A stretch of 64,000 nucleotides of DNA, taken from an uncultured Alistipes sp. (GTDB lineage: Bacteria; Bacteroidota; Bacteroidia; Bacteroidales; Rikenellaceae). Location: positions 25,819 through 89,818 of the forward strand of contig CAJTYA010000012.1 in NCBI GenBank assembly GCA_910583985.1, in the 5' to 3' direction. How positions within the stretch are numbered: the first letter of the stretch is position 1; every line of letters starts with the position of its first letter. Below are positions 52,789 through 61,421 of this stretch, one piece after another. The notes under the pieces were generated by a model that saw only the letters and a list, made by a program, of their open reading frames with translations, was not told where the DNA came from and searched no databases. The translations under genes and the position numbers were made by a program.

Positions 52789-54030
52789 TCAGGTTCGTTG
52801 CATGGCCTCCAGAAAGCGTTCGGTGGCTTCGCGAGGGTCTTCGGCCCGTGCGACGGCTCCGCTGAGCGCGATGCCCGTCACGCCGGTGGAGAGAATCGCC
52901 GGGACGTCTTCGGGTTCGATGCCGCCGATGGCGACGACGGGAAGGCGGATGCCGGCCCCGCGCATCCGCGCTAGGATGTCGCGGTAGCCCTCCGTGCCGA
53001 GCAGGGGCGCGAGGTTCCGTTTGGTCGTCGTATAACGGAACGGACCGAGGCCGATGTAGTCGGTCTGCAGGTCGTTCCGCCCGGCGATCTGTTCGAAAGT
53101 GTTGGCCGTCGAGCCGATGACGGCTCCTTCGCCGACGATCCGGCGGGCTTCGGCGGGCGGCATGTCGCTCTGTCCGAGGTGGACGCCGTCGGCGCCCGTC
53201 GCCGCGGCGAGGGCCGGATGGTCGTTGACGATGAGCACGGCGCCGTATCGCCGGCACAGGGCGAGCATTTCGCGGCCCCGGCGGACGATCTTTTCGGGCG
53301 GGGTTTCTTTCATCCGGAGCTGTATCCACCGTCCTCCGCCCTGCAGGAAAGCCTCGGCCGTTCCCATGTCGCCGTCCGATATGAACTGGAGGCTGCCGCC
53401 CGCGGCTGTCCATTTGCGCCGGAGCATGCGGTAATTGCGCAGCGTGTGCTCCGTGTCGATCGAACCGTTTTCGATGTGCCAGAGAGCGCCCAGCGCAGCC
53501 GCACCGTCGAATCCGGCCGTTCTGCAACGGGCTATGTTCGAGGGCGATATGCCACCCAATGCAACGATCTTTCCGGCATGTCCCCGAAGGCGTTCGGGTG
53601 CGGAGTCGATGTCGATCCGGCTGCGGTAGCCCTCTTTCGAAATCGAGTCGAAGAGCGGACTGAGAAACACGTAGTCGAACCGTTCCGCGCACCGCAGCGC
53701 TTCCGTCCAGTCGTGGCACGAGACGCTGCGCCGCAGTTCCCCCTCCGGGAGCTTCCCGGCGTCGGCTTCGCGCAGGTGCACGCCGCCTAATCCGAAGCTG
53801 CGGGCCAACGGTTCGTCGTAATGGAGCGTGAAACGGCGCATGTCGGCACCCGATGCGCGGAGCTCTTCGAGCAGACGGCGCATCTCGGCGGGCGGGGCTT
53901 CGGGTTTGCGGATATGGATGACGGGGCCTTCCGTATCTTCGGCCAGCGCGGCCAGCGTGCGGGCTTCGTCGGGGAGGATGCGGGGCCATGTGATCGCTAC
54001 GGGAGCGACCGTCGGGGAGAATGCGTCCAT
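52789..54030 (-). CDS. thiE: TenI-ThiE fusion: thiazole tautomerase-like plus thiamine-phosphate synthase
   Basis: This 413-residue protein is twice the usual ThiE length and contains two tandem ThiE/TenI barrels. Residues about 1-195 are TenI-like (FTLHYDEPLARSFGLGGVHL, SCHDWTEAL with a His matching the TenI active site, YVFLSPLFDSISKEGY, ALGGISPSNI). Residues about 205-413 carry ThiE motifs: WIQLRMKE, LIVNDHPALAAATGADGVHL, GSTANTFEQI, GPFRYTTTKRNLAPL and VVAIGGI. ThiE joins the pyrimidine and thiazole halves of thiamine phosphate. The start MDAFSP leaves a 4-base gap after thiS; a Met 24 bases upstream would overlap thiS. Confidence 0.9.
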   Translation of the reverse strand: MDAFSPTVAPVAITWPRILPDEARTLAALAEDTEGPVIHIRKPEAPPAEMRRLLEELRASGADMRRFTLHYDEPLARSFGLGGVHLREADAGKLPEGELRRSVSCHDWTEALRCAERFDYVFLSPLFDSISKEGYRSRIDIDSAPERLRGHAGKIVALGGISPSNIARCRTAGFDGAAALGALWHIENGSIDTEHTLRNYRMLRRKWTAAGGSLQFISDGDMGTAEAFLQGGGRWIQLRMKETPPEKIVRRGREMLALCRRYGAVLIVNDHPALAAATGADGVHLGQSDMPPAEARRIVGEGAVIGSTANTFEQIAGRNDLQTDYIGLGPFRYTTTKRNLAPLLGTEGYRDILARMRGAGIRLPVVAIGGIEPEDVPAILSTGVTGIALSGAVARAEDPREATERFLEAMQRT

Positions 54031-54034
54031 CGGT

Positions 54035-54232
54035 CTAACCTCCTTGCGTGGCACGGATCAACGTGATTTCGGCACCCTCTTCGAGCGGGGTGCTCTCCCA
54101 TTCGCTGCGGCGGACGATGCGTGTGCCCACGGCGACGGCCACGCCTGCGGATGCGCTTCCGCGCTCTTCGATGAGTTCGGCCAGCGTAGCGGCCGACGTG
54201 GTGATTTTCGTTCCGTTCACAATGACTTCCAT
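54035..54232 (-). CDS. thiS: Sulfur carrier protein ThiS
   Basis: ThiS is a ubiquitin-fold protein whose C-terminal Gly-Gly is adenylated and thiocarboxylated to give sulfur to the thiazole. The 65-residue product starts MEVIVNGTKITTS, has the family's hydrophobic strands, and ends RATQGG with the needed diglycine. It is the first gene after the TPP riboswitch. Confidence 0.92.
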   Translation of the reverse strand: MEVIVNGTKITTSAATLAELIEERGSASAGVAVAVGTRIVRRSEWESTPLEEGAEITLIRATQGG

Positions 54233-54290
54233 CGGTCTGTTCGGTTTGACGGAAAAGGAAGCGGCGGCAACGATGCGATGTGCTGGAAAA

Positions 54291-54366
54291 ACTCCCTACG
54301 ACGGTATTAACCGTATCAGGTGATAGGGTATGATCTCAGCCGCAAGCGTTCCGTTTCCCCGGAGGG
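54291..54366 (-). promoter_or_regulatory. TPP riboswitch (THI element)
   Basis: On the minus strand the leader has GCGGCTGAGA, ATACCC, CACCTGATACGGTTAATACC and CGTAGGGAG in the right order and spacing for the thiamine pyrophosphate aptamer. ACGGT/ACCGT forms the P5 helix. It lies 58 bases before thiS and should shut the operon when TPP is plentiful, probably by blocking translation start, as no terminator follows it. Confidence 0.95.
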
Positions 54367-54512
54367 TTTCGTTACCCGACCCGGAGGACGATGCGCGTCC
54401 TGCCGCCGTCGGGTTTCCGCGGAACGTCGAATGCTTTCCGGCACCCCCGTTTCCTTCCTTGGATTTACTTTGCAAAGGAACGAAAAATATTCGGATATTG
54501 TATAAAATCTTC

Positions 54513-54520
54513 TATTTTTG
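54513..54520 (+). promoter_or_regulatory. -7 box of apbE
   Basis: TATTTTTG matches TAnnTTTG about 30 bases before the apbE ATG. A -33 at the usual distance is not clear. The thi operon promoter must lie in the same 54367-54500 segment on the other strand, but I cannot place it with confidence. Confidence 0.6.
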
Positions 54521-54550
54521 TGCCGGTCTACCCGAAATAATACATTGAAA

Positions 54551-55558
54551 ATGAAATCGAAGATCCTTACGGCCTGTCTTTTGTTTCTCGGATGCGTCGC
54601 CTGCTCGGACAAAAGCGGGGAGAGAAGCGTGCTCAGCACGTTCGACGGGTTCGCGCAGGGAACCACCTACCATATCGTCGTCAAGAGCGACCGCAGCGTC
54701 GAACTCGGAGACGAGATCGACAGCCTGCTGCGGGGGGTCGACCGTTCGATGTCGCTCTACGATGCGGAGTCGTTGCTGAGCCGGCTCAACCGCAACGAAA
54801 CGGATTCGGTCGATGGTTTCATCGCCCGCTGCATGGACGAGGCCCGGCGCATCGCCGAGCAGACCGGAGGCCTCTACGACGTGACGGTCAAGCCGCTGAC
54901 CTCCGCCTACGGCTTTGCGGGCGAGGAGGCCGTCGCGCGGCCGAACGTCGATTCGCTGCTGGAACTGGTGGGTTACCGGAAGGTGTCGGTCGAGAATGGC
55001 CGGTTGGTCAAGGCCGACGACCGGATGCAGATCGACCTGAACTCGATCGCACAGGGAGCTACGTCCGACTATATCGCCGGTTACATCGACTCGCTGGGGT
55101 TCTCCGACTATCTGGTCGAGGTGGGCGGCGAAATTTTCAGCCGCGGAACCAATGCCAGCGGGAAGCCGTGGGTGGTGGGTATCGACCGGCCTGTGGAGGG
55201 AAACTTCACGCCGGGCGCCCACTTGCAGGTCAAGATCGGACTCAGCGGCCGCGGGCTCGCCACGTCGGGCAACTACCGCAAGTTCTACACCGACGACAGC
55301 GGGCGCAAGATCGTCCACACGGTCGATCCGCTGAGCGGCGAGCCGGTCGTCAGCAACCTGCTCTCGGCGACCGTCGTCGCACCTACGGCCACGCTGGCCG
55401 ACGCTTACGGCACGGCCTTGATGGTCATGGGACTGGAGCGGAGCAAGGCGTTTCTCGAAACCCTTCCCGACGTCGAGGCCTATTTGGTCTATTCCGACGA
55501 GCGGGGCGAGTTCCGAACCTATGCCACGCCGGGCATGGAAGCGCTCGTCGTCCGGTAG
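54551..55558 (+). CDS. apbE: FAD:protein FMN transferase lipoprotein
   Basis: ApbE attaches FMN covalently to Thr/Ser residues of exported electron-transfer proteins such as Nqr and Rnf subunits. The 335-residue lipoprotein (lipobox LGCVAC) has QGTTYHIVV, SMSLYDAESLLSRLN, GGLYDVTVKPLTSAYGF and DLNSIAQGATSDYIA. The nucleotide site is EVGGEIFSRG, and the Mg-binding region is KIVHTVDPLSGEP then TLADAYGTALMVMG. A longer frame upstream crosses the promoter and is rejected. The lipid kinase follows after 48 bases. Confidence 0.94.
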   Translation: MKSKILTACLLFLGCVACSDKSGERSVLSTFDGFAQGTTYHIVVKSDRSVELGDEIDSLLRGVDRSMSLYDAESLLSRLNRNETDSVDGFIARCMDEARRIAEQTGGLYDVTVKPLTSAYGFAGEEAVARPNVDSLLELVGYRKVSVENGRLVKADDRMQIDLNSIAQGATSDYIAGYIDSLGFSDYLVEVGGEIFSRGTNASGKPWVVGIDRPVEGNFTPGAHLQVKIGLSGRGLATSGNYRKFYTDDSGRKIVHTVDPLSGEPVVSNLLSATVVAPTATLADAYGTALMVMGLERSKAFLETLPDVEAYLVYSDERGEFRTYATPGMEALVVR

Positions 55559-55606
55559 CGGAGCCGGGACGATCCGGCACGCATCGTTTCAATTAAGAGG
55601 AAGATT

Positions 55607-56506
55607 ATGGAAAAAGTCAGGTTCGTATACAATCCCAAATCGGGCGAGACGGTCATCACCGAGTGGCTCGACGGCATCATCGACATTTACCAGCGGCGGG
55701 GTTTCACCGTCGTTCCCTACCGCATCTCGTTTTCCGACACCGAGGAGAGGGACATGCTGGACGGCGTGGACGAGACGTATCATCACATTCTGGTGGCCGG
55801 CGGCGACGGGACGGTCAATTACGTGGTGAACAATCTCAAGCGCCGGGGGCTGGACGTGCCCGTGGCCGTGCTGCCCACCGGGACGGCCAACGATTTCGCC
55901 AGCATGCTGGGCGTGCCCTCCGACATCGGCCGCGCCTGCCGGCAGATTCTTTCGGGCGAAATCCGCCGGGTCGATCTGGGGCGGGCCAACGACGAATATT
56001 TCGTCAATGTGTTCAGTTGCGGACTTTTCACCGAAGTGTCCCAGAAAACGCCCACTTTTCTGAAGAATACGTTCGGCAAGTTAGCCTATTATTTCGGCGG
56101 GCTGGGCGAGCTGCCCAATTTCCGGAAGATGCATATTTCCATCGAGTCGGACGGCGGAAATTACGAGGGCTCGTCGTTGATCTTCTTCGTGTTCAACGGC
56201 CGGACGGCCGGGCAGATGCGTTTCGCGTATCTCTCTCGCCTCGACGACGGCCTGCTCGACGTGATCGTCGTCAAGGGCGACAGCCCCATCGAGACGATCC
56301 GCACCATCTTCCACTTCATCAAGCGCAATACGGGCGACTATCCGCCGGGCATCGCTCATTTCAAGAGCCGCGACATCATGCTCTATTCCTACAACGAGGA
56401 GGCGACCGACATCGACGGACAGGCCGGACCCGCTTTCCCCGTGCACATCACCTGCGAGGCCGGTGCGCTGAGGGTCGTGTGCCCGTTGCCCAAAGAACGG
56501 CGCTAA
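55607..56506 (+). CDS. Diacylglycerol/lipid kinase family protein (YegS/DgkB type)
   Basis: This 299-residue cytoplasmic kinase phosphorylates a membrane lipid such as diacylglycerol. It has the N-terminal catalytic domain with YNPKSG, the ATP-binding GGDGTVN at 65-71 and LPTGTANDFA, and a C-terminal beta-domain. The last four bases overlap the end of the convergent membrane-protein gene. Confidence 0.9.
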   Translation: MEKVRFVYNPKSGETVITEWLDGIIDIYQRRGFTVVPYRISFSDTEERDMLDGVDETYHHILVAGGDGTVNYVVNNLKRRGLDVPVAVLPTGTANDFASMLGVPSDIGRACRQILSGEIRRVDLGRANDEYFVNVFSCGLFTEVSQKTPTFLKNTFGKLAYYFGGLGELPNFRKMHISIESDGGNYEGSSLIFFVFNGRTAGQMRFAYLSRLDDGLLDVIVVKGDSPIETIRTIFHFIKRNTGDYPPGIAHFKSRDIMLYSYNEEATDIDGQAGPAFPVHITCEAGALRVVCPLPKERR

Positions 56507-57498
56507 CGTCCGAGGATCGCCAGCACGTTGTAGCAGACGACGCTACCCGCCAGACTCAGATAGACGAGGTCCGGAATCCAGCCCTTGTGCCGGGCGAAAT
56601 AGGCGGGGATGATCGCGGCCATCGGAGCGGCCAGCAGCACGAGGCCGGCTTCCGTGCGCGTGCCGGCGACAGCCGACAGCGAGAAGAACAGAATCCAGAG
56701 AAAATAGACGAACGATTTGTAGGCCCGTGTCCGCATCGTTTCCGCCCGGCGCCAGAACGTGAACAGCGCCAGCACGGTCGCTGCCGCACAGGCGATCCAG
56801 ATGGCCGACTGTGCCGCGTCGGGCAGACGGGAGAAAAGCGTGCCCGTCGTCGATACTGTTTCGGACAGGTTTTCGACGAAGCGGACGGAGACGTATCCGA
56901 AAGAGTGTCCCATTCCCCAGTACACATAACTGCAAACGGCCATAGGCAACAGGTATCCGATCCAGGCCACGATCCATTCCCGGACGCCTTTTTTGAAAAG
57001 CACGAGCGCCACGGGCAGCAGAAGCAGATAGACGACCGAGGGAGACCATACGAGCAGGGCCGTTCCCGCGGCCAGCGAAGCGTCGAACAGCGGTCCGAGC
57101 CGTACCGCCCGGCGGAACGAAACGATCGTCAGGTCGAACGAGCGGATCAGGAGCCCCGCCGTCGCGAGGGCAGGCAGCGACACGGCGGGATCGAAAGGAC
57201 ATCCGAAAGCCATGGCCGGATAGAGGACGAGCGGCAGGTACGTCCTTTCGGGCAGTACCATGTTCCGGGCGAGGATGCGCGTAAGCAGCAGGCCGTTCCA
57301 CAATGCCAGCATCAGCGATACGACTGCTGCGACGCGCGGCCGCGCTACGGCCGCAGCGGAGAGCCATTCGCCCAGAGGCATACCCTCCACGGGCGTTTCG
57401 CCGGCGGAGGGGACCATGCGAAACCATACCGATACCAGAAGCGCCGAGGCCGACAACAGCGTCCAGCTCAGATTCCGGCGGGTAAGGTCCAGCCCCAT
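56503..57498 (-). CDS. Polytopic membrane protein of unknown function
   Basis: This 331-residue protein has about nine or ten hydrophobic helices, with conserved-looking polar points such as RTYLPLVLYPAMAFGCPFD near residue 90 and KGVREWIVAWIGYLLPMAVC near 170. It resembles small-genome Bacteroidota membrane proteins (possibly DUF6427), but I cannot name a function. It starts 12 bases after the purD stop and is likely co-transcribed with it. Confidence 0.75.
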   Translation of the reverse strand: MGLDLTRRNLSWTLLSASALLVSVWFRMVPSAGETPVEGMPLGEWLSAAAVARPRVAAVVSLMLALWNGLLLTRILARNMVLPERTYLPLVLYPAMAFGCPFDPAVSLPALATAGLLIRSFDLTIVSFRRAVRLGPLFDASLAAGTALLVWSPSVVYLLLLPVALVLFKKGVREWIVAWIGYLLPMAVCSYVYWGMGHSFGYVSVRFVENLSETVSTTGTLFSRLPDAAQSAIWIACAAATVLALFTFWRRAETMRTRAYKSFVYFLWILFFSLSAVAGTRTEAGLVLLAAPMAAIIPAYFARHKGWIPDLVYLSLAGSVVCYNVLAILGR

Positions 57499-57510
57499 GC
57501 GCTTACGGGT

Positions 57511-58800
57511 TTATAAAAGGTCTTTGCCGATGTCGGTGCGGAAATATTTGTCTTCGTATTCGATCCCGGCGATCGTGGCGAACGATTTGCCTACGGCCTC
57601 CTCGATGCTTCCGCCCAATGAAGTGACGGCCAGCACGCGGCCGCCGGCAGTGAGCACCTTGCCCCCTTTGGCCGTCGTTCCGGCGTGGAAGACGATGCTC
57701 TCCGAGGGCTTGTCGAGGCCCGAAATTTCCCGGCCTTTGACGTATTCGCCCGGATAGCCGCCCGATACGCAGACGACCGTCGTCGCCGTGAGGGGCGAAA
57801 CGGCCAGTTCGTAGGCGTCGAGCCGTCCGAAAGCCATTCCTTCGAACAGGCCGATGATGTCCGATTCGATGCGCGGCAGCACGACTTCCGTTTCGGGGTC
57901 GCCCATCCGCACGTTGTATTCGATCACGTAGGGTTTGCCCACTACGTTCATCAGGCCGATGAAGATGAATCCTTTGTATTCGATGCCGTCTTTCGCCAAT
58001 CCGTCGACGGTCGGCTTCACGATCGTCGAGACCACTTCGTCCATGAACTTCCCGTCGGCGAACGGAACCGGCGAGACGGCGCCCATGCCGCCCGTGTTGA
58101 GGCCCGTGTCGCCCTCGCCGATGCGCTTGTAGTCCTTGGCGACGGGCAGCACCTTGAAACTTTTGCCGTCGGTGGCTACGAACACCGAGCATTCGATTCC
58201 GGAGAGGTATTCCTCGATGACGACCGTGTCGCCCGCGTGTCCGAACCGTCCGCCCAGCATTTCGCCGAGCTCTTTCTTCGCTTCGTCGAGCGAACCGACG
58301 ATCAGCACGCCTTTCCCGGCCGCGAGTCCGTCGGCCTTGAGCACGTAGGGGGCCTTGAGCGTTTCGAGGAAGACATACGCCTCGTCGATGTTCTTCCGCG
58401 TGAAGCTGCGATAGGCGGCCGTCGGCACGCCGTGGCGCGTCATGAAGTCTTTGGCGAACTCCTTGCTGCCTTCGAGGCGGGCGCCTCTGGCCGAAGGACC
58501 GATAACCGGGATGTTGCTGATCTGGCTGTCTTCCCTGAAAAAGTCGTAGATGCCCTTCACCAGCGGTTCTTCGGGACCCACTACCACCATATTGATGTTG
58601 TTGGAAAGGACGAATTGTTTGACCGATCCGAAATTGTTCGGGTTGATGTCCACGTTCGTGCCGCAGGCGGCCGTTCCGGCGTTGCCCGGAGCGATGAAAA
58701 GCCGTGCGAGGCGTTTGCTGCGTGCGATCGACCATGCGAAGGCGTGCTCGCGTCCGCCGGACCCTAACAAAAGGACGTTTACTGATTCGGGAAGTCTCAT
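57511..58800 (-). CDS. purD: Phosphoribosylamine--glycine ligase
   Basis: PurD joins phosphoribosylamine and glycine with ATP in purine synthesis. The 429-residue ATP-grasp protein has NVLLLGSGGREHAFAW at the start, GNAGTA, VVGPEEPLVKGI, the SKEFAKDFM segment, VLKADGLAAGKGV near 150, and NTGGMGAVSPVPF. YNVRMGDPETEVVLPRI carries the metal-binding acidic residues. The start MRLPESVN fits homologues; a long in-frame extension upstream is rejected. Confidence 0.95.
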   Translation of the reverse strand: MRLPESVNVLLLGSGGREHAFAWSIARSKRLARLFIAPGNAGTAACGTNVDINPNNFGSVKQFVLSNNINMVVVGPEEPLVKGIYDFFREDSQISNIPVIGPSARGARLEGSKEFAKDFMTRHGVPTAAYRSFTRKNIDEAYVFLETLKAPYVLKADGLAAGKGVLIVGSLDEAKKELGEMLGGRFGHAGDTVVIEEYLSGIECSVFVATDGKSFKVLPVAKDYKRIGEGDTGLNTGGMGAVSPVPFADGKFMDEVVSTIVKPTVDGLAKDGIEYKGFIFIGLMNVVGKPYVIEYNVRMGDPETEVVLPRIESDIIGLFEGMAFGRLDAYELAVSPLTATTVVCVSGGYPGEYVKGREISGLDKPSESIVFHAGTTAKGGKVLTAGGRVLAVTSLGGSIEEAVGKSFATIAGIEYEDKYFRTDIGKDLL

Positions 58801-58984
58801 CGGTTGAATTTTTGTCTCTGTTACATTCGTTGTGTACGTTCCGTTTCCTCTCCGCCGTCCCGCGGGACAAGGGGGAAACGCCGCTTTCCGCTCCAGTCCG
58901 TCCCCTTGGGGAGGCCGGCGTTTTCGGGATGGTTCCCTGCCGCCGGGGGCGGGAACGGTCCCTGCGGAAAGCCATACAAAAGTA
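58801..58984 (-). promoter_or_regulatory. purD upstream region with -7 box and hairpin-forming leader
   Basis: TACTTTTG on the minus strand (58984-58977) fits a -7 box and would give a leader of about 170 bases. The leader contains GTCCCGCGGGAC (58857-58868), nested inside GTTTCC and GGAAAC arms, and further self-complementary pieces. No known purine-linked riboswitch is recognised. Confidence 0.5.
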
Positions 58985-59392
58985 AGCAGATTCCTCGGTA
59001 CTTTCAGCACTTCGGCGTAAAAAAATCGACAAATCGCCGCCCGCACGTGCAATTCTCTGGTAGCTAAACGCTTCCTTTCGCAGACCCGGATTCCGACCTT
59101 TCCGGGTTGCGGCCGGGGGGAGTCGGGCGTGCGGCAAGACGTTCCTCCGCCGGTCGTCGTTCGGCTATCCCTGCCTCCGGGCGTGGGTGCGGAGGCTCCG
59201 CGGGTGGTACCGGTCGGCCCCGCCGGAAAGTCCGTTGCCCGGCGACGGGGGGGGGCCTTGCGAAACCGCCCGGACGGGAGACGTTCCTGTCCGGGCGGAA
59301 AATAGGATTGCGGCGTGAGGGGCCGTGCCGCCTGCAGTCGCACGCGACCGTCCCTGCCGGACGGGTCTGCGGCGAAGCGGTGAAAGGAAAGG
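58985..59392. other. 400-base GC-rich intergenic region, no gene seen
   Basis: This stretch lies between the GH127-type gene and the purD promoter. It contains a run of nine G (59247-59255) and no frame with a recognisable product. Confidence 0.55.
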
Positions 59393-61294
59393 CTATTCCG
59401 GTTTCATCGGCAGCCACGTGCAGATTTTCTTGCCTTCCCAGCCGTTCACCGACGAGTAGTCCGTCATGCGGATTTCGCCGTCTGTCGTCGGCACGATAAA
59501 TTCCATACGTGTCGAGGAGAGCGTGGGCGTTGCCTTGCGTACTTTCACGAGGCCGTTCTTGTCGGCTTTGATCCGTACCGGGGCATTGTATTCGGGATCG
59601 ATGTTTTCGTCCCGTGCCAGCACGATGGGCCCCCGGACGACGGCTTGGAAATTGTCGCCCGCCCGGTTACTGCCGCGCGGGGCGTCGAGCAGGCGGCACT
59701 GCATGTCGAAAACGATTTCGACGCGGTCGCCCGCCCGCCATTCCCGTGCGATCTCCTTATAGGTTCCGGCCTCGATGTTCTTGAGTTTTTTGCCGTTGAC
59801 GCGGATCGACGTGTTTTCGCTCCATGCGGGAACCCGCACGCGCAGTACGAACGTCTCCGCCGCGTCGGGCGAGACGACGATCTCCGCCTTTTCCGAGCGG
59901 GGATATTCCGTGACGATGTCGAGCCGGAGCGCCTGGCCGCCCGGCGTTTTCATCGAGACGCGGCCGGCGTTGTAGAGGTTGACCACCGGTCCCCGTTTCG
60001 AATCCATGACGGCCACATAGGGGATGTAGGCCAGTCCCATCGGTCCGTTGAGGTTGCAGCACGTGACGGGCAGCCCGTCGAAGTCGGTGCCCCAGCCGTA
60101 GTTGGTCACTTTCTCTCCGTTGAGCAGGTTGACGTAGCTGAATCCGTCGCCCGAAGGTTTCATGGCGCCGAGCAGACCGTTGTAGACGTATTTCTCGATG
60201 TCGTCCGCGGCCGAGCACGAGCCGGTGAGCCGGAGAATCTGGCTGCAGAGCTTCATCCATGTCACGCCCACGCAGGTCTCCATCATGCGCGTGATGTCGG
60301 GGTTGGTCTGTTCGAAGGCCGTGTTGTCCCAGCCTTCGCCCATCACGGCCGGGTGATAGGGCTGGTCGCCTCCGCCGTTGCCGATGATGGTCAGCTCCTT
60401 GGTGCGGATATTGTCGTAGAGGTTCATGAAGGTTTTCTTCCAGCGTTCGTTGCCCGTGACGCGATAATATTCCACCAGCCCCTCGAACATCGACATCATT
60501 TCATAGGCCTTGGGATAGGGACCGCCCATCTTATGCGGTTCCACGTTGTCGTAGGCCTGTTGGAAAATATCGTATCCTTTCGAGCCGCCCGCCTCTTCGA
60601 CGATGTAACGGGCGAAATCGAGGTAGCGCTGCTCGCCGGTGTGCTTGTACAGCCGCATGAAGGGTTCGAGCAGCGAACACGATTCGATGCGGTTGGGGCT
60701 CCATCCCAGTTCGGTGATGGGCACTTTGGGCGGTGCCCCCACTTGGGCGACGATGCAGTCGGCCTGATCGGTCATGGCCTTGAGGACGGCCGGGTCGGCT
60801 TCCACCTGCGTATAGTATTCGTCCAGTCCCAGCAGCACGTATTTGCGTTCCCACAGGTCGCCTCCCGGACCGTCGGGCTGTTTGTCGACGTCCACGCAAC
60901 TGAAGCTGCCGTTTTCGCGCTGCGTGGAGAGCAGATCGGCCACTGTCTCGGCCATGATCCTCTTGAGTTCCGGATCGCCCGTGTAGCGGTAAAACATGCA
61001 GCCCGAACGGACGGCTTTGCCCCACATTTCTCCCAATGCGAACTGGTGGCGTCCGTGGCGGAAGAAATCGACGAAACGGGCGTAGGGCACCACGCCCTTG
61101 TTCCAGTGTTCGATCGAGTTGCGGATGTCGTTTTCGAGGTAGCCCTCCAATGCGACCGCTCCGGCGGGCAGCGGTGTGAAGCTGTCTTCGACGCTTTGGG
61201 CGACGGACGGGCTGCCCGCGGCGAGCAGGGCGAGCGTGCAGGCGCTTCCGGCGAGCATGCGCCGGAGGGGGTGGTTGCGTGTGCAATGTTTCAT
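59393..61294 (-). CDS. GH127/DUF1680-type glycosidase, probable beta-L-arabinofuranosidase
   Basis: This 633-residue exported protein (signal peptide LAGSACTLALLAAGSPSVAQ) has an alpha/alpha barrel with FRHGRHQFALGEMWGKAVRS near 80. The Glu and Cys of METCVGVTWMKLCSQI lie near 340 and the Cys-Cys pair of LPVTCCNLNGPMGLA near 412. In GH127 enzymes a zinc-bound Cys acts as nucleophile with a nearby Glu, and these residues match. A beta-sandwich follows. The likely job is release of L-arabinofuranose from plant or glycoprotein glycans in the periplasm, though related families have other sugars. No SusC/D or sensor lies next to it. Confidence 0.86.
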   Translation of the reverse strand: MKHCTRNHPLRRMLAGSACTLALLAAGSPSVAQSVEDSFTPLPAGAVALEGYLENDIRNSIEHWNKGVVPYARFVDFFRHGRHQFALGEMWGKAVRSGCMFYRYTGDPELKRIMAETVADLLSTQRENGSFSCVDVDKQPDGPGGDLWERKYVLLGLDEYYTQVEADPAVLKAMTDQADCIVAQVGAPPKVPITELGWSPNRIESCSLLEPFMRLYKHTGEQRYLDFARYIVEEAGGSKGYDIFQQAYDNVEPHKMGGPYPKAYEMMSMFEGLVEYYRVTGNERWKKTFMNLYDNIRTKELTIIGNGGGDQPYHPAVMGEGWDNTAFEQTNPDITRMMETCVGVTWMKLCSQILRLTGSCSAADDIEKYVYNGLLGAMKPSGDGFSYVNLLNGEKVTNYGWGTDFDGLPVTCCNLNGPMGLAYIPYVAVMDSKRGPVVNLYNAGRVSMKTPGGQALRLDIVTEYPRSEKAEIVVSPDAAETFVLRVRVPAWSENTSIRVNGKKLKNIEAGTYKEIAREWRAGDRVEIVFDMQCRLLDAPRGSNRAGDNFQAVVRGPIVLARDENIDPEYNAPVRIKADKNGLVKVRKATPTLSSTRMEFIVPTTDGEIRMTDYSSVNGWEGKKICTWLPMKPE

Positions 61295-61421
61295 GGCGGT
61301 GTTTTGGGGTTAGGTTTTTGGGTTCGTATTGTCGTTCTGTCCGAACGGCGACCCTAAAGATCGTAAAAAACGGGGAAAAAGACAAACCCCGCCGCCGGTC
61401 GGGGCGTGCGGACGGTTCCTG

